Notes: generated from the sequence alone by a model not told the origin. DNA of 64,000 nucleotides from Actinomycetota bacterium (GCA_030682655.1 JAUXNU010000205.1:62001-126000), one strand, 5' to 3'; positions 1-9,308 are shown, counted from the first letter of the stretch. Made by a program: numbers and translations.

Positions 1-1303
1 CGCTTTCCTTGGTCAGGGCGGCTTCTTCGATCTGCATCTGCCGCAGCCTGCGATCGAGCACGTCGATCTCGGTCGGCATCGAGTCGATCTCGATCCGGAG
101 GCGCGACGCGGCCTCGTCGATGAGGTCGATCGCCTTGTCGGGCAGAAAGCGATCGGCGATGTAGCGGTCCGAGAGCGAGGCCGCAGACACGATCGCGCCA
201 TCGGTGATGCGCACGCCGTGGTGGACCTCGTACTTCTCTTTCAACCCGCGCAGGATCGCGATCGTGTCTTCCACGCTCGGCTCGCCCACATAGACCGGCT
301 GGAATCGGCGCTCCAAAGCGGCGTCCTTCTCCACGTGCTGGCGGTACTCGTCGAGCGTGGTCGCGCCTATCGCATGCAGCTCGCCGCGTGCGAGCGCGGG
401 CTTGAGCATGTTACTCGCATCCATCGAGCCCTCGGCGGCTCCGGCACCCACGATCGTGTGCATCTCGTCGATGAAGAGCACGAGCCGACCCTCGGCCTGC
501 TCCACCTCGCGCAACACGGCCTTGAGCCGGTCCTCGAACTCGCCGCGGTACTTCGCTCCGGCCACCATCGCGCCGAGATCGAGCGCGACAACGTCCTTGT
601 CTCGCAAGCTGCTCGGTACATCACCGTCGACGATGCGCTGCGCGAGCCCCTCGACGATCGCGGTCTTGCCCGTACCCGGCTCGCCGATCAGCACCGGGTT
701 GTTCTTCGTGCGCCGTGATAGCACCTGGATCACGCGGCGGATCTCGTCGTTGCGCCCGATGACCGGATCGAGCTTGCCGTCGCGCGCAGCAGCCGTGAGA
801 TTGCGGCTGAACCGCTCGAGCGCCTGGAACTGCGACTCGGGGTTCTGGTCGGTGACGCGACTCCCCGCCCGCAACTCCTCGAGCGCTTCGAGCACCCGGG
901 CCGACGTCACCCCGGCACCCTTCATGAGCCGACCGGCCTCACCGGAGTCCTCGGCGATGGCCACCAGCAGGTGCTCGGTCGAGACGTAGGCGTCCTTCAG
1001 CTTCTCGGCCTGCTTGAACGCCTCGGCCAACACCGTGCTCAGCCGAGGACCCACGCCTGCCTGGCCAATGCCCGCACCGCTGACCTTCGGCATGGCTTCA
1101 ATCGCCGAGGAGACCTCGGCCTCAAGCGCATCCGGGCTCGCACCGACCTTCTGTACGATCGGCCGCACGATTCCCTCGGCCTGGTCCAGAAGCGCCTTGA
1201 GCAGATGCTCCGGCTCGATGACCTGCTGGGACGCGCCATCGGCGATACCCTGCGCGGCCCCCAGTACCTCCTGCGCCTTGATTGTGAGCTTGTCGAGTCT
1301 CAT
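1..1303 (-). CDS. clpB: ClpB disaggregase, N-terminal part (cut by window start)
   Basis: ATP-dependent chaperone that pulls proteins out of aggregates together with DnaK/DnaJ/GrpE. The visible 434 residues start [13 protein letters not shown] and cover the Clp N domain (about 1-145), the first AAA+ module with Walker A GEPGTGKT (about 203-210) and Walker [10 protein letters not shown], and the start of the coiled-coil M domain. The second AAA+ module lies beyond the window. The start ATG is preceded by GGAGG. It is the last gene visible of dnaK-grpE-dnaJ-hspR-clpB, 82 bases after hspR. Placement beside hspR fits control by HspR, which is known to repress clpB and dnaK in actinobacteria. Confidence 0.96.
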   Translation of the reverse strand, partial: MRLDKLTIKAQEVLGAAQGIADGASQQVIEPEHLLKALLDQAEGIVRPIVQKVGASPDALEAEVSSAIEAMPKVSGAGIGQAGVGPRLSTVLAEAFKQAEKLKDAYVSTEHLLVAIAEDSGEAGRLMKGAGVTSARVLEALEELRAGSRVTDQNPESQFQALERFSRNLTAAARDGKLDPVIGRNDEIRRVIQVLSRRTKNNPVLIGEPGTGKTAIVEGLAQRIVDGDVPSSLRDKDVVALDLGAMVAGAKYRGEFEDRLKAVLREVEQAEGRLVLFIDEMHTIVGAGAAEGSMDASNMLKPALARGELHAIGATTLDEYRQHVEKDAALERRFQPVYVGEPSVEDTIAILRGLKEKYEVHHGVRITDGAIVSAASLSDRYIADRFLPDKAIDLIDEAASRLRIEIDSMPTEIDVLDRRLRQMQIEEAALTKES

Positions 1304-1385
1304 CTCGTGCCTCCATACGTGCCGCCCAGTCGAGAGCGGCTTCCCGCAAGCGCCCGACCGGGCTTCGTCTCTCCACCGTGGGATC

Positions 1386-1793
1386 CTAGTCTCTCCGCGC
1401 AAGCCCTCCGCGCCTGACCATCACGATCTCGGCACGATACTCCCGGCGCACCTGTTCGGTCTCGCGCTGCGCTCTGCGCCTGACGTCCTCCGTGCGTGCG
1501 TGCATGCGATCGATCTCTCCTCGGAGACGCTCGACTTCGCTCTCCAGCGCCATGATGCGCTCCACGCCCGCGAGGTTGATGCCCTCCTCCTGCGTGAGCT
1601 GCTGGATGAGACGCAACCGCTCGATGTCGGCCTCGGAGTACAGGCGTGTATTGCCGGCCGATCGCTGCGGCTTGATGAGCTCGCGGCGCTCGTAGATCCG
1701 CAGTGTCTGGGGATGCATGCCGGAGAGCCCGGCCGCCACGCTGATCATGTACAGCGGCCGTTCCCGTCCGATCCCTGATCGCTTGTTCACCAT
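1386..1793 (-). CDS. hspR: HspR, MerR-family heat-shock repressor
   Basis: 135-residue MerR-type transcription factor. Residues about 14-82 form the winged helix-turn-helix: [19 protein letters not shown], then a wing containing [11 protein letters not shown] coiled-coil segment (about 85-130, rich in E and R) follows, as in dimeric MerR proteins. HspR binds HAIR operators together with DnaK as co-repressor; that is family knowledge. Its position in the middle of the dnaK operon, directly after dnaJ, is the classic actinobacterial arrangement. Start ATG is preceded by GGGAGG. Confidence 0.95.
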   Translation of the reverse strand: MVNKRSGIGRERPLYMISVAAGLSGMHPQTLRIYERRELIKPQRSAGNTRLYSEADIERLRLIQQLTQEEGINLAGVERIMALESEVERLRGEIDRMHARTEDVRRRAQRETEQVRREYRAEIVMVRRGGLARRD

Positions 1794-1829
1794 CTGTACA
1801 CCTCCCGGGAGTGAGCGCCTGCCTGGCCC

Positions 1830-2942
1830 CTACCCGATGTGAGCCCTAAGGTCCTCGCTATGCGACGCGCCAAACTCCTCGAGCAACTCCTTGCCTTGCG
1901 CCGTGAGCTTGGTCGGGATAACGATGTGGGACTTGACCTTCAAGTCCCCCCAACCTTTGCCCTTGAGCTTCGGGGCTCCCTTTCCGGCGAGCCGGAAGAC
2001 CTTGCCCTCCTGCGTGCCGGGAGCGATCTTGAGCTTGACCCTCTGGCCGGAAGGCGTCGGTATCGTGACCTCCGTGCCAAGAGCAGCCTCTGTGACCGAC
2101 AGCGGCAGCTCCATGTGCACGTTCGCACCGTCACGCGTGTAGTAGGGATGCGGGCGCATCCGCGTCACAACGTACAGGTCGCCGGCCGGACCGCCCGACT
2201 CACCGGGCTCGCCCTTGCCCTTGAACCTGAGCTTGCCTCCGTCCGTCACACCCGGAGGTACGTTCACCGTGACCGGCTTGACCTTGACCACACGCCCCTT
2301 CCCCCGGCAGGTCGTGCACGGCGTCTCCACTATCGTCCCGGTGCCATTGCAGCGCGGACATGTGCGCGAGATAGCGAACATTCCTTGCCCCTCGCTCGTG
2401 TGCCCGGTCCCGCCGCACGTCGAGCATTTCGTGCGCGAAGTCCCGGGCTTGGCGCCGGTGCCTTTGCAGACAGAACAGGCCTCCGCCCGCTGGATATCCA
2501 CCCGCGAAGAGACCCCTTCCAGGGCCTCTTCGAAAGAGAGGTCCAGGTCATATGTGAGATCGCGTCCTCGGCGTGCCGAGGAGCGTGAGCGTGAACCAGC
2601 CCCGCCTCCGAACATGCTTCCGAACAGGTCTCCCATGTCTCCAAGGTCGACGTTCTGGTAGGAGAACCCACCTCCACCCGCACCGGGCCATCCTGGGCCG
2701 GGACCGCCGGCGCCGGGCGGGGCATTACCGCCGAAGTACTGCCCGTATTGGTCGTACTGGGAGCGCTTGTCGTCGTCGGACAGGACTTCGTACGCCTCGT
2801 TGATCTCCTTGAATCTCTCCTCGGATCCACCGGCGTCAGGATGATGCTTGCGCGCCAGCTTGCGGAAGGCCTTCTTGACCTCCTCGGTCGAGGCGTCCTT
2901 CTTGACGCCGAGTATGTCGTAGTAGTCCTTCCTGCCGGCCAT
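1830..2942 (-). CDS. dnaJ: DnaJ co-chaperone
   Basis: 370-residue type I J-protein that stimulates DnaK ATPase and delivers substrates. Visible order: J domain with the HPD tripeptide (KHHPDAG, about residue 34), Gly/Phe-rich linker (about 72-125), zinc-binding domain with four CxxCxGxG repeats ([32 protein letters not shown]), and the C-terminal substrate-binding domains. Full family length. It starts 3 bases after grpE stops, so the two are translationally coupled. Confidence 0.97.
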   Translation of the reverse strand: MAGRKDYYDILGVKKDASTEEVKKAFRKLARKHHPDAGGSEERFKEINEAYEVLSDDDKRSQYDQYGQYFGGNAPPGAGGPGPGWPGAGGGGFSYQNVDLGDMGDLFGSMFGGGAGSRSRSSARRGRDLTYDLDLSFEEALEGVSSRVDIQRAEACSVCKGTGAKPGTSRTKCSTCGGTGHTSEGQGMFAISRTCPRCNGTGTIVETPCTTCRGKGRVVKVKPVTVNVPPGVTDGGKLRFKGKGEPGESGGPAGDLYVVTRMRPHPYYTRDGANVHMELPLSVTEAALGTEVTIPTPSGQRVKLKIAPGTQEGKVFRLAGKGAPKLKGKGWGDLKVKSHIVIPTKLTAQGKELLEEFGASHSEDLRAHIG

Positions 2943-2945
2943 GGC

Positions 2946-3548
2946 CTACTCCTCAGGTGCGGACGGCCCCCCGGTGGCGACGACGACCATCGCCGACCGG
3001 ATCACCCGGCCGTGCATCTCGTAGCCCTTCTGGTAGACCTCGATGACGGTGCCCTCCGCGACATCGGCGTCTTCCTTGCTGCCGACCGCATGGTGCCTGA
3101 GCGCATCGAACTGTATGCCAAGGGGGTCGACCGGAGTCGCGCCTTCCTTGGCCAGGACATCTAGCAACTGACCGAGTACCATCTCGACACCCGTTAGCAG
3201 GTCGCTGTCTCCTCCGGCCGTCGCGTGATCGATGGCTCGCTCTAGATTGTCGATTGCAGGCAACAGGTTCTCAACGAGGCGCTGCCCCGCACGCAGGGTC
3301 GCGTCGTGCTGCTCGCGCACCATGCGTTTGCGGAAGTTCTCGAATTCGGCCTGGACGCGCTGGGCCACCTCAAGGTTCTTCGTCGCCTCTTCGCGAGCGG
3401 CTTCGAGATCCTCGGCGAGGCGGTCCCCGCGAAGCTCGAACTCGGCACCAAGGTCTTCTTCCAGCTCGGGGTCGAACTCAGGTTCGGGGACCCGCTCGGG
3501 GCCCCGAACCTCGCGTGCGTCCTCGTCGTGCCGGCCCATGCTACTCAT
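2946..3548 (-). CDS. grpE: GrpE nucleotide exchange factor
   Basis: 200-residue GrpE. An acidic N-terminal tail is followed by a long coiled coil (about 60-110, with [15 protein letters not shown]) and the C-terminal beta domain ending in the family signature around [17 protein letters not shown]. It exchanges ADP for ATP on DnaK. The first ATG overlaps the dnaK stop by 8 bases; a second ATG three codons later (3539) is equally possible because neither has a strong ribosome-binding site. Lies between dnaK and dnaJ. Confidence 0.95.
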   Translation of the reverse strand: MSSMGRHDEDAREVRGPERVPEPEFDPELEEDLGAEFELRGDRLAEDLEAAREEATKNLEVAQRVQAEFENFRKRMVREQHDATLRAGQRLVENLLPAIDNLERAIDHATAGGDSDLLTGVEMVLGQLLDVLAKEGATPVDPLGIQFDALRHHAVGSKEDADVAEGTVIEVYQKGYEMHGRVIRSAMVVVATGGPSAPEE

Positions 3549-5430
3549 CTTCGTCGACTACCTCATAGTCGGCCTCGACGACCTCTTCCTCATCGCCGGC
3601 CGGCGCATCGCCGTCACCTTCGTCCGCCGGGGTGTCCTGATAGACGATCTCGGCAAGCTTGTACGAGACCTCCTGCAGCTTCTCGGTGAGGGACTTGAGC
3701 TCGTCGGCGTCATCGCCCTCGAGGGCCTTCTTGACATCCTCGGCAGCAGACTCGCACGCGGTACGCGTTTCCTCGGGCACCTTGTCGCCCAGGTCCTTCA
3801 GCGTCTTCTCCGTGGAGTACACGAGCGTGTCAGCCATGTTGCGGATCTCGGCATCATCCCTCTTCTTGCGATCTTCCTCTGCGTGGGCCTCGGCATCCGT
3901 GACCATACGGTCGACCTCTTCATCGGACAGCGCCGTGGAGCCGGAGATTGTGATCTTCTGCTCCTGACCGGTCCCCCTGTCCTTGGCCGACACATTCACG
4001 ATTCCGTTGGCGTCGATGTCGAATGTGACTTCAACCTGCGGAATACCGCGTGGTGCCGACGGGATGTTCATCAGGTGGAACTTGCCGAGGGTCTTGTTGT
4101 CGGAAGCCATGTTGCGCTCACCCTGGAGCACGTGGATCTCCACGCTTGTCTGGCCGTCTGCGGCGGTCGTGTAGATCTCGGACTTGCGCGTCGGGATCGT
4201 GGTGTTGCGATCGATCATCTTGGTCATGACTCCGCCAAGCGTCTCGACGCCCAGAGAAAGCGGGGTCACGTCGAGTAGCAGGATGTCCTTGACGTCGCCT
4301 GCAAGTACTCCGGCCTGAATGGCGGCACCTACGGCTACCACTTCGTCGGGGTTGACGCCCTTGTGCGGGTCCTTGCCCGTGATCCCCTTGACCATCTCGA
4401 CGACGGCAGGCATGCGAGTTGAACCGCCCACGAGAATGACGTGGTCAATATCCGAGGACTTCACGCCCGAGTCCTTGATCGCGGTCTCGACGGGCTTCTT
4501 GCAGCGTTCGAGCAAGTCGCTTGTCACCTTCTGGAATTCGGCGCGCGACAGGCTGTAGTCGAGGTGCTTCGGTCCCGCAGCGTCCGCCGTCACAAACGGT
4601 AGGTTGATCTGCGTGGTCTGCGTCGTGGAAAGCTCCATCTTCGCCTTCTCCGCGGCCTCCTTGAGGCGCTGCAGGGCCATCTTGTCCGCACGCAGGTCGA
4701 TACCCTGGTCGGCCTTGAACTTCTCCGCCAGCCAGTCGATGACGCGCTGGTCCCAGTCGTCGCCGCCGAGGTGATTGTCCCCGCTCGTCGACTTGACCTC
4801 GAACACGCCCTCGCCGATCTCCATGACCGACACGTCGAAGGTGCCGCCGCCGAGGTCGAACACAAGGATCGTGTGGTCCTCGTGCCCCTTGTCGAGTCCG
4901 TACGCCAGAGCTGCGGCCGTCGGCTCGTTGATGATGCGCTTGACCTCCAGGCCGGCGATCTTGCCCGCGTCCTTCGTGGCCTGGCGCTGCATGTCGTTGA
5001 AGTACGCCGGCACGGTGATGACCGCTTCGGTCACCGACTCGCCGAGATACGCCTCCGCGTCTGCCTTCAGCTTCTGCAGAACCATCGCCGAGATCTCCTC
5101 GGGCGTGTAGTTCTTTCCGTCGATGTCGACGTTGCAGCGTCCATCCTTGCCCTTGAGCACGTTGTACGCGATCGTTCCGCGTTCGGACTTCGTCTCTTCG
5201 TACTTGCGGCCGATGAAGCGCTTGATTGAGCTGATCGTGTTCTCAGGGTTGGTGATGGCCTGGTTCTTGGCCGCCTTGCCCACGACGCGCTCGCCGTCCT
5301 TGCGGAACGCGACGACCGACGGTGTCGTGCGGTCGCCTTCCGAGTTGATGATGATCGTCGGCTCGCCGCCCTCAAGAACCGCCACAGCCGAGTTCGTCGT
5401 GCCAAGGTCGATCCCCAGTACCTTGCCCAT
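3541..5430 (-). CDS. dnaK: DnaK (Hsp70) chaperone
   Basis: 629-residue Hsp70. The ATPase domain starts [18 protein letters not shown] and contains the phosphate-2 loop [10 protein letters not shown] and the adenosine motif [13 protein letters not shown]. The linker is followed by the peptide-binding beta sandwich ([13 protein letters not shown]) and helical lid, ending in the acidic tail EVVDEDE typical of bacterial DnaK. First gene of the chaperone operon. Start ATG follows GGAAGGAGAGA. Regulation is probably by HspR, which is encoded in the same operon. Confidence 0.98.
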   Translation of the reverse strand: MGKVLGIDLGTTNSAVAVLEGGEPTIIINSEGDRTTPSVVAFRKDGERVVGKAAKNQAITNPENTISSIKRFIGRKYEETKSERGTIAYNVLKGKDGRCNVDIDGKNYTPEEISAMVLQKLKADAEAYLGESVTEAVITVPAYFNDMQRQATKDAGKIAGLEVKRIINEPTAAALAYGLDKGHEDHTILVFDLGGGTFDVSVMEIGEGVFEVKSTSGDNHLGGDDWDQRVIDWLAEKFKADQGIDLRADKMALQRLKEAAEKAKMELSTTQTTQINLPFVTADAAGPKHLDYSLSRAEFQKVTSDLLERCKKPVETAIKDSGVKSSDIDHVILVGGSTRMPAVVEMVKGITGKDPHKGVNPDEVVAVGAAIQAGVLAGDVKDILLLDVTPLSLGVETLGGVMTKMIDRNTTIPTRKSEIYTTAADGQTSVEIHVLQGERNMASDNKTLGKFHLMNIPSAPRGIPQVEVTFDIDANGIVNVSAKDRGTGQEQKITISGSTALSDEEVDRMVTDAEAHAEEDRKKRDDAEIRNMADTLVYSTEKTLKDLGDKVPEETRTACESAAEDVKKALEGDDADELKSLTEKLQEVSYKLAEIVYQDTPADEGDGDAPAGDEEEVVEADYEVVDEDE

Positions 5431-5496
5431 AACAGATCTCTCCTTCCTGCTCGCCCTCCTCGGGCGCTTGACCTCCAGGCTCCGGGCTGAGCCCGG

Positions 5497-5532
5497 GTGT
5501 CTGATGCTAAAATCTTAGTCCTATGTTGTCAA
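5497..5532 (-). promoter_or_regulatory. Promoter of the dnaK operon, with a partial HspR-site match
   Basis: On the minus strand TTGACA (5532-5527), a 17-base spacer and TAGCAT (5509-5504) form a good vegetative promoter; the predicted start is near 5497, giving a leader of about 67 bases. The -35 is embedded in CTTGACAacatagGACTAAGA, which matches only the left half of the HspR HAIR consensus CTTGAGT-N7-ACTCAAG. A short dyad CCGGGCTGAGCCCGG (5482-5496) lies at the predicted transcript start. The promoter is read directly; HspR binding here is inference. Confidence 0.6.
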
Positions 5533-5610
5533 GTTTCATTACAACGTAGTTGTATGCCCTGTCCGGCGTAGGCCGAACTGCTTCCGTGAGGTCTTTCGCG
5601 AACGAGTGTC

Positions 5611-5639
5611 TTTACATCGGTGCTGCCGATTTGTAGAGT
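5611..5639 (+). promoter_or_regulatory. Promoter of the ferredoxin gene
   Basis: TTTACA (5611-5616), a 17-base spacer and TAGAGT (5634-5639) form a sigma-70-like promoter. The predicted start near 5646 leaves a leader of about 35 bases before the ferredoxin ATG. It diverges from the dnaK promoter about 80 bases away. Confidence 0.55.
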
Positions 5640-5680
5640 ACGGGCGAATGCTCAGGCACGTGCGACACAAGGGAGGCCCG

Positions 5681-5869
5681 ATGCCGCGACCGATCATCAG
5701 TGAGGACGAGTGCTCTGCCTGCGGTATTTGCGTTGACGCGTGCTCCGAGGGCGTGCTTGAGCTCGTCGGGGACACGGCAGAGGCTGTCAACGACGACGAC
5801 TGCACGGCGTGTGGGGCCTGCATGGAAGAGTGTCCGATGGGGGCTATCGAGGAAATCGAAGAGGACTAG
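5681..5869 (+). CDS. Small 2[4Fe-4S] ferredoxin
   Basis: 62-residue clostridial-type ferredoxin. Two complete cluster motifs are visible: CSACGICVDAC (about residues 11-21) and CTACGACMEECP (about 40-51), each CxxCxxCxxxC, with the usual proline after the second. It is acidic throughout, as expected of a soluble electron carrier. The start ATG at 5681 is chosen because GGGAGG lies 4 bases before it; an in-frame upstream extension lacks ferredoxin similarity. It stands alone between the chaperone operon and the sortase operon. A natural partner would be the pyruvate:ferredoxin oxidoreductase encoded at 54649-57691. Confidence 0.93.
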   Translation: MPRPIISEDECSACGICVDACSEGVLELVGDTAEAVNDDDCTACGACMEECPMGAIEEIEED

Positions 5870-5892
5870 CGTCCCGGGCGGCTTGCGGGAAT

Positions 5893-5919
5893 CGAAGCGG
5901 GCCTAGGACCGCCGCTTCG
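5893..5919. terminator. Hairpin between convergent genes
   Basis: CGAAGCGG and CCGCTTCG form an 8-bp stem around 11 bases. It lies just after the ferredoxin stop and overlaps the stop codon of the convergent gene. No clear T-run follows, so it is at best a weak bidirectional terminator. Confidence 0.35.
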
Positions 5920-6463
5920 TACTCGAGTCCAGCGCGTGACGGGGGTCGAGTTCCTTCATCTGTCTCCAAACGCGCCGCTTTCGCGAATCATCCACGAGCG
6001 ACGCCTCCAGCCCGTCGACCGCGAGCGCTACGCGACCGTGCAATTCGATCGGTCGCCCGAACGCGAGATCCACTCCAAACGCCCTCCCCAGGTCATCACG
6101 CGCCTCGTCGTCAGTAGCGATGATGGTGACGGGGTCCACGGCCTCGAGAACCTGGCGCAACCGGCTCGCCACATCATTGTCCGTCGCGTCGGAGGTCGGG
6201 CGACAAAAAACAGCGAATGTCGAACCCGGGTCGAACCCAAGCCGCTCGATCGCCTTGGCGGCGGCCTCTCCGTCAGGCCCGGACATGACCGGCGCTCCCG
6301 AAAGCTCAGCCGGACCCGGTATCCCCTTGACGAATGCGACGCACGGGAATCGCTCACCGGCGATAGCGTTGTCGCTCGCCCCCCGAACCAGGGAGTTGGC
6401 ACGGGCAAGTTCCGCTTCGACCTTGCGCTGAAACAGCTCAGGCAGCATTCCGGTATCGCTCAC
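5903..6463 (-). CDS. Conserved-looking protein of unknown function, 186 aa
   Basis: I do not recognise this with certainty. The 186 residues show a central segment FVKGIPGPAELSGAPVMSG followed by a helix (AAKAIERLGFDPG), a strand, another helix with RLRQVLEAVDP, and TIIATDDEARDDLGRAF. The alternating pattern, and a KGxPGPAE...G segment followed by a DP/D-rich helix, loosely suggest an alpha/beta fold of the uracil-DNA-glycosylase-like kind, but I see no catalytic motif I would trust. GTG at 6463 is chosen because the open frame further upstream runs into the epimerase gene; this start is 61 bases past the epimerase stop. Third gene of the sortase-epimerase transcription unit. Confidence 0.6.
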   Translation of the reverse strand: MSDTGMLPELFQRKVEAELARANSLVRGASDNAIAGERFPCVAFVKGIPGPAELSGAPVMSGPDGEAAAKAIERLGFDPGSTFAVFCRPTSDATDNDVASRLRQVLEAVDPVTIIATDDEARDDLGRAFGVDLAFGRPIELHGRVALAVDGLEASLVDDSRKRRVWRQMKELDPRHALDSSTKRRS

Positions 6464-6524
6464 ACCGTTCCCGCTTCCGCCATCCGAGGCCAAGCCAGCC
6501 CGAAGGCACCGCGCCCAGACGGCA

Positions 6525-7460
6525 CTAGGATCTCTCGAACCACCGATATGTCTCTGCCAGCCCGGTCGCCAAAGGCTTGCGCGCGTCCCAGGCGAAAACG
6601 CTCCGCGCCTTCGAGGGATCAAGCGCGCTCCGCGCAACATCTCCCACGCGCTCAGCAGCATGTGGGAAGCGAGCTTCCACCCCGGCCGCTTCAGCCATCA
6701 TGCGCGCCAGATCGTTCACGCTCGTTTCCATGCCGGTGGAGATGTTGAAAGCAGGCCCGCCGTCGCATGAAGCGCTCAGGCGCACATCCACGAACAGGGC
6801 CGCGAGAATCGCTCCGACCACATCGTGTACGTAGATGAAGTCGCGTGTCTGCTCCCCTGTGCCGTAGATGGTCGCTGCGGTTCCGGCAGCCAGATGCGCA
6901 GAGAAGATCGCGACGACCCCACCTTCCCCCTGCCAGTCTTGCCGGGGTCCGTAGACATTCGAGAAGCGGAAACTCGCGAAGTCCACACCGGACCCGACCA
7001 GTTCAGACGCGAGCATCTCCTCGGCAGCGAGTTTGGACTGGCCGTAGGGGTTGCTCGGGGATTTCTGCGATGTCTCCAGCAGAGGAACCGACGTCGGCTC
7101 GCCATAGACCGCCGCCGATGAGGCAGCGATCATCCGGATAGCCTGGCAACGTGCGGCGGCCCCCGCCACGCGGCGAGTACCCTCGGCGTTCACCTGCCAG
7201 TCCCTCTCCGGATCCACGATCGAAGCGGCCACACTCGCCTGGGCAGCCAGGTGCACGATTGCGTTCGGTCGGAACTCGCCGATAGCTGCAGGCATCTCGA
7301 GATTGGTGATATCGAGCTGCCTGAACCACACGCCCTTCGGAACGTTGTCGAGGCTGCCCGTCGAGAGATCATCGATAACGCCGACGGTGTAGTCTGGAAC
7401 GAGCGCCTCCACGACATGAGAACCGATGAATCCTGCACCACCTGTGACGAGGACCCGCAT
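6525..7460 (-). CDS. NAD-dependent nucleotide-sugar epimerase/dehydratase
   Basis: 311-residue short-chain (extended SDR) protein. The N-terminal Rossmann motif is GGAGFIGSH (7-15), the catalytic triad is Ser in ASSAAVYG with the YGQSK motif (Tyr-x3-Lys), and NVYGPRQ follows, as in UDP-glucose 4-epimerase-type enzymes. It acts on NDP-sugars in the cytoplasm, giving precursors for surface polysaccharide or protein glycosylation; the exact substrate cannot be read. Its start is 8 bases after the sortase stop, so the two are probably co-transcribed, which points to cell-envelope work. Confidence 0.88.
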   Translation of the reverse strand: MRVLVTGGAGFIGSHVVEALVPDYTVGVIDDLSTGSLDNVPKGVWFRQLDITNLEMPAAIGEFRPNAIVHLAAQASVAASIVDPERDWQVNAEGTRRVAGAAARCQAIRMIAASSAAVYGEPTSVPLLETSQKSPSNPYGQSKLAAEEMLASELVGSGVDFASFRFSNVYGPRQDWQGEGGVVAIFSAHLAAGTAATIYGTGEQTRDFIYVHDVVGAILAALFVDVRLSASCDGGPAFNISTGMETSVNDLARMMAEAAGVEARFPHAAERVGDVARSALDPSKARSVFAWDARKPLATGLAETYRWFERS

Positions 7461-7468
7461 ACCGCCTC

Positions 7469-8203
7469 CTACTCCTGCTTCGCAGGGATATCGGTCTCGA
7501 TCTTCCGCACCTCAACTAGTTCGGACTGGACGATCAGACGGTACCTGGCGCTATACGGTGGATGACATGCGGTGAGTGTGAGCGTAGGCACGTCTGTAGT
7601 GTCCAAGACCTCCACTCTGTTCGGCGTGACCTGAAACGTCTTGAACACAACGTACCGATAGCGCCGATACGGCGAGTACAGGTAGATGGTATCACCGGTG
7701 GCGAGCGCGTCGAGCTTGCGGAACGGAGCGCCGTAGGTCGTGCGATGCCCCGACACGCCGCTGTTTCCCGTGGGTCCGGGCAGGTCGGTGTAGTCGACCC
7801 ATGCCGGCCCCCGCTTCAGGTTCTCGCGGGAGTGACCTTTCACGACAAGCGCATCGAGGCCCATGTCGGCGCTCACGAGGCGTCCGAACACGCCGCCGTC
7901 CTTGAGCGACTCCCAATACGCGACATCCTCGGCCTCGTATCCGTTCCAGTCGAACTGCACGGTTCCATCGTCAAGCAGCCTGTCTGGCGCTGGGGACGTG
8001 AGGACCGCCAAGGAAGAGACCTCCGACTCGAGGTCGGCCTGGCGCCACCCTGCGGCAAGGTCCGTGAGGCCGTAATAGGACAGGAGACCGACCGCTATTC
8101 CAAGGAAAACGTTCCCCATGCCGTGCGCGATGAGGCGAAGCGGGCGACCGCTCCCGCCTGAGGATGCGGGCATGAGGCGAGCTGCTGCTCTTGTCGACTC
8201 CAT
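7469..8203 (-). CDS. Class E sortase
   Basis: 244-residue membrane transpeptidase. Layout: short cytoplasmic N terminus, one membrane segment (about 25-50), then the sortase barrel. Catalytic residues are visible: His153 in SGHRTTYGAPF, Cys213 in LTLTACHPPYS, and Arg in SARYR (220/222). SGHRTTYGAPF and TLTxC are hallmarks of actinobacterial class E sortases, which often recognise LAxTG or related signals. The obvious local substrate is the LPFTGG protein at 9361-14838. Start ATG is preceded by GAGGCGG. A pentanucleotide repeat lies 38 bases upstream. Confidence 0.9.
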   Translation of the reverse strand: MESTRAAARLMPASSGGSGRPLRLIAHGMGNVFLGIAVGLLSYYGLTDLAAGWRQADLESEVSSLAVLTSPAPDRLLDDGTVQFDWNGYEAEDVAYWESLKDGGVFGRLVSADMGLDALVVKGHSRENLKRGPAWVDYTDLPGPTGNSGVSGHRTTYGAPFRKLDALATGDTIYLYSPYRRYRYVVFKTFQVTPNRVEVLDTTDVPTLTLTACHPPYSARYRLIVQSELVEVRKIETDIPAKQE

Positions 8204-8241
8204 GAACCGCCTCGATCCGGTGGTCAGAACACCCGCAGGCT

Positions 8242-8263
8242 ACTGCACTGCACTGCACTGCAC
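8242..8263. repeat. Pentanucleotide tandem repeat (ACTGC)4.4
   Basis: Four exact tandem copies of ACTGC plus two more bases, 38 bases upstream of the sortase start codon (minus strand: GCAGT repeats). It is the clearest microsatellite I noticed in the window. Its place in the sortase promoter/leader makes copy-number-dependent expression conceivable; that is inference. Confidence 0.85.
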
Positions 8264-8390
8264 GCACAAAGTGTGACCTGCGCCTCACGAACTCTGTGAC
8301 GGAAACCACAACTTCCCTCTAAGGACTGTGTCCTCGCGTGCCGATATCACGAGTGTAAGACATTGAAAGCCGCATATCGCCAGTGCTCCC

Positions 8391-8482
8391 CGATAAAGGC
8401 ACGGCTCGCCGAAAGACGAGCTTCGCAAAGTCACGGGTCTAACGGAAGGTTCGCCTTCCCACGACAGCCGGACCGCCGGGTA
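8391..8482 (+). promoter_or_regulatory. c-di-GMP-I (GEMM-I) riboswitch aptamer
   Basis: The RNA shows the whole GEMM-I architecture in order: GGCACGG closing strand (8398), P2 hairpin GCTCG..CGAGC capped by GAAA (8404-8421), the invariant CGCAAAG (8424-8430), CACGGGTCTAA (8432-8442), a perfect 6-bp hairpin GGAAGG-TTCG-CCTTCC (8444-8459), then ACGACAGCCGG and the closing CCGCC (8461-8477). The base equivalent to Vc2 G20 appears to be G, which favours c-di-GMP over cGAMP; that alignment is by eye. Downstream, GGTACG (8479-8484) can pair with CGTACC (8556-8561), directly before the ribosome-binding site AAGGGG (8563-8568). This suggests control of translation. No terminator U-run is visible. It serves the secreted protein at 8578. 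Confidence 0.87.
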
Positions 8483-8577
8483 CGACACCGAAGCCATTCA
8501 GGCCCGGTTCCGCCCAGCGCCATAGGGAGGAGTCGGGTCGATGTGCATCAGGGGCCGTACCGAAGGGGTGCACCACA

Positions 8578-9153
8578 ATGAAGACCGCAATTCGAACGAA
8601 TGCGACTCGCATCGGCGTCACGATGCTTGTCGCCCTTCTGATTGCCACTGCGGCGCCCGCCGTGGCCACCGCCATCAGCCCTACTCCTGCTGCAGGCGGA
8701 CTTCGTGTGACCCAGCTTGCCCCTGACGCCCCGCTTGCACCCAAGGTCCAGGTCGCGCAGTCCGGCATCTCAGCTCTGTCCAAGGTGATGTACCTCAAGG
8801 AAGCCCCCCTGCCCGTGATTGTCAAGACCACCTCACGGGGCAGTACGACCATCCAGAGCGTGGCCACGAAGTCCTTGGCGAGGAACACAAAGAGCTCCGG
8901 CGGCGATCTCGCACAGGCACAGTCGATCCTCTCGGGGCTGATCGCGAAGTACCCGATACTCGCCGGCGCCACCGTGACCATCGGCGACGCTCGCGGATAC
9001 CAGGCGATCGCGTACTACCAGTCAGGAAGAATCGTCATCAGCAAGAGCCGCAGCGCAAGCCTGTCCACCATCCTGAACCACGAGGTCTGGCACATCATCG
9101 ACTGGAGAGACAACGGCAAGATCGACTGGGGCGAGAACGTGCCTCCCAAGTAG
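8578..9153 (+). CDS. Secreted HExxH metalloprotease-like protein under riboswitch control
   Basis: 191 residues. A Sec signal peptide (hydrophobic 13-31, likely cleavage after AVATA near 32) gives an exported protein of about 160 residues. Near the C terminus lies HEVWH (168-172), a zinc-protease HExxH motif, followed by DWRDN (175-179), which could give a third ligand, and IDWGE (182-186). The protein ends NVPPK. The small size and terminal HExxH recall secreted single-domain metalloproteases; I cannot assign a named family. Start ATG follows AAGGGG with 9-base spacing. The c-di-GMP riboswitch in its leader and the giant surface protein convergent to it suggest it processes the surface layer. 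Protease activity is inferred from the motif alone. Confidence 0.8.
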   Translation: MKTAIRTNATRIGVTMLVALLIATAAPAVATAISPTPAAGGLRVTQLAPDAPLAPKVQVAQSGISALSKVMYLKEAPLPVIVKTTSRGSTTIQSVATKSLARNTKSSGGDLAQAQSILSGLIAKYPILAGATVTIGDARGYQAIAYYQSGRIVISKSRSASLSTILNHEVWHIIDWRDNGKIDWGENVPPK

Positions 9154-9223
9154 CAGACCCGCGCCACGATCGTTCAGCCACTCATGGCAATCGCCCGGCA
9201 GCCCGTCTCTCCCACGTACCGGC

Positions 9224-9257
9224 GCAAGGCCCCGACTCACCTGAGCCGGGGCCTTGC
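9224..9257 (+). terminator. Hairpin terminator after the HExxH gene
   Basis: GCAAGGCCCCG and CGGGGCCTTGC form a perfect 11-bp stem with a 12-base loop, about 70 bases past the stop codon. The bases after it (GTCACC) are not T-rich, so it may be a Rho-assisted or mRNA 3'-end structure. Confidence 0.55.
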
Positions 9258-9279
9258 GTCACCAATGCCTGTGCCAAGA

Positions 9280-9308
9280 GGAATGGGCCGCGCTCGGCGG
9301 CCCATTCC
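9280..9308. terminator. Bidirectional hairpin between convergent genes
   Basis: GGAATGGGCCGC and GCGGCCCATTCC form a perfect 12-bp stem with a 5-base loop, about 50 bases past the 3' end of the giant surface-protein gene on the minus strand and downstream of the HExxH gene on the plus strand. No long T-run on either side. Confidence 0.55.
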
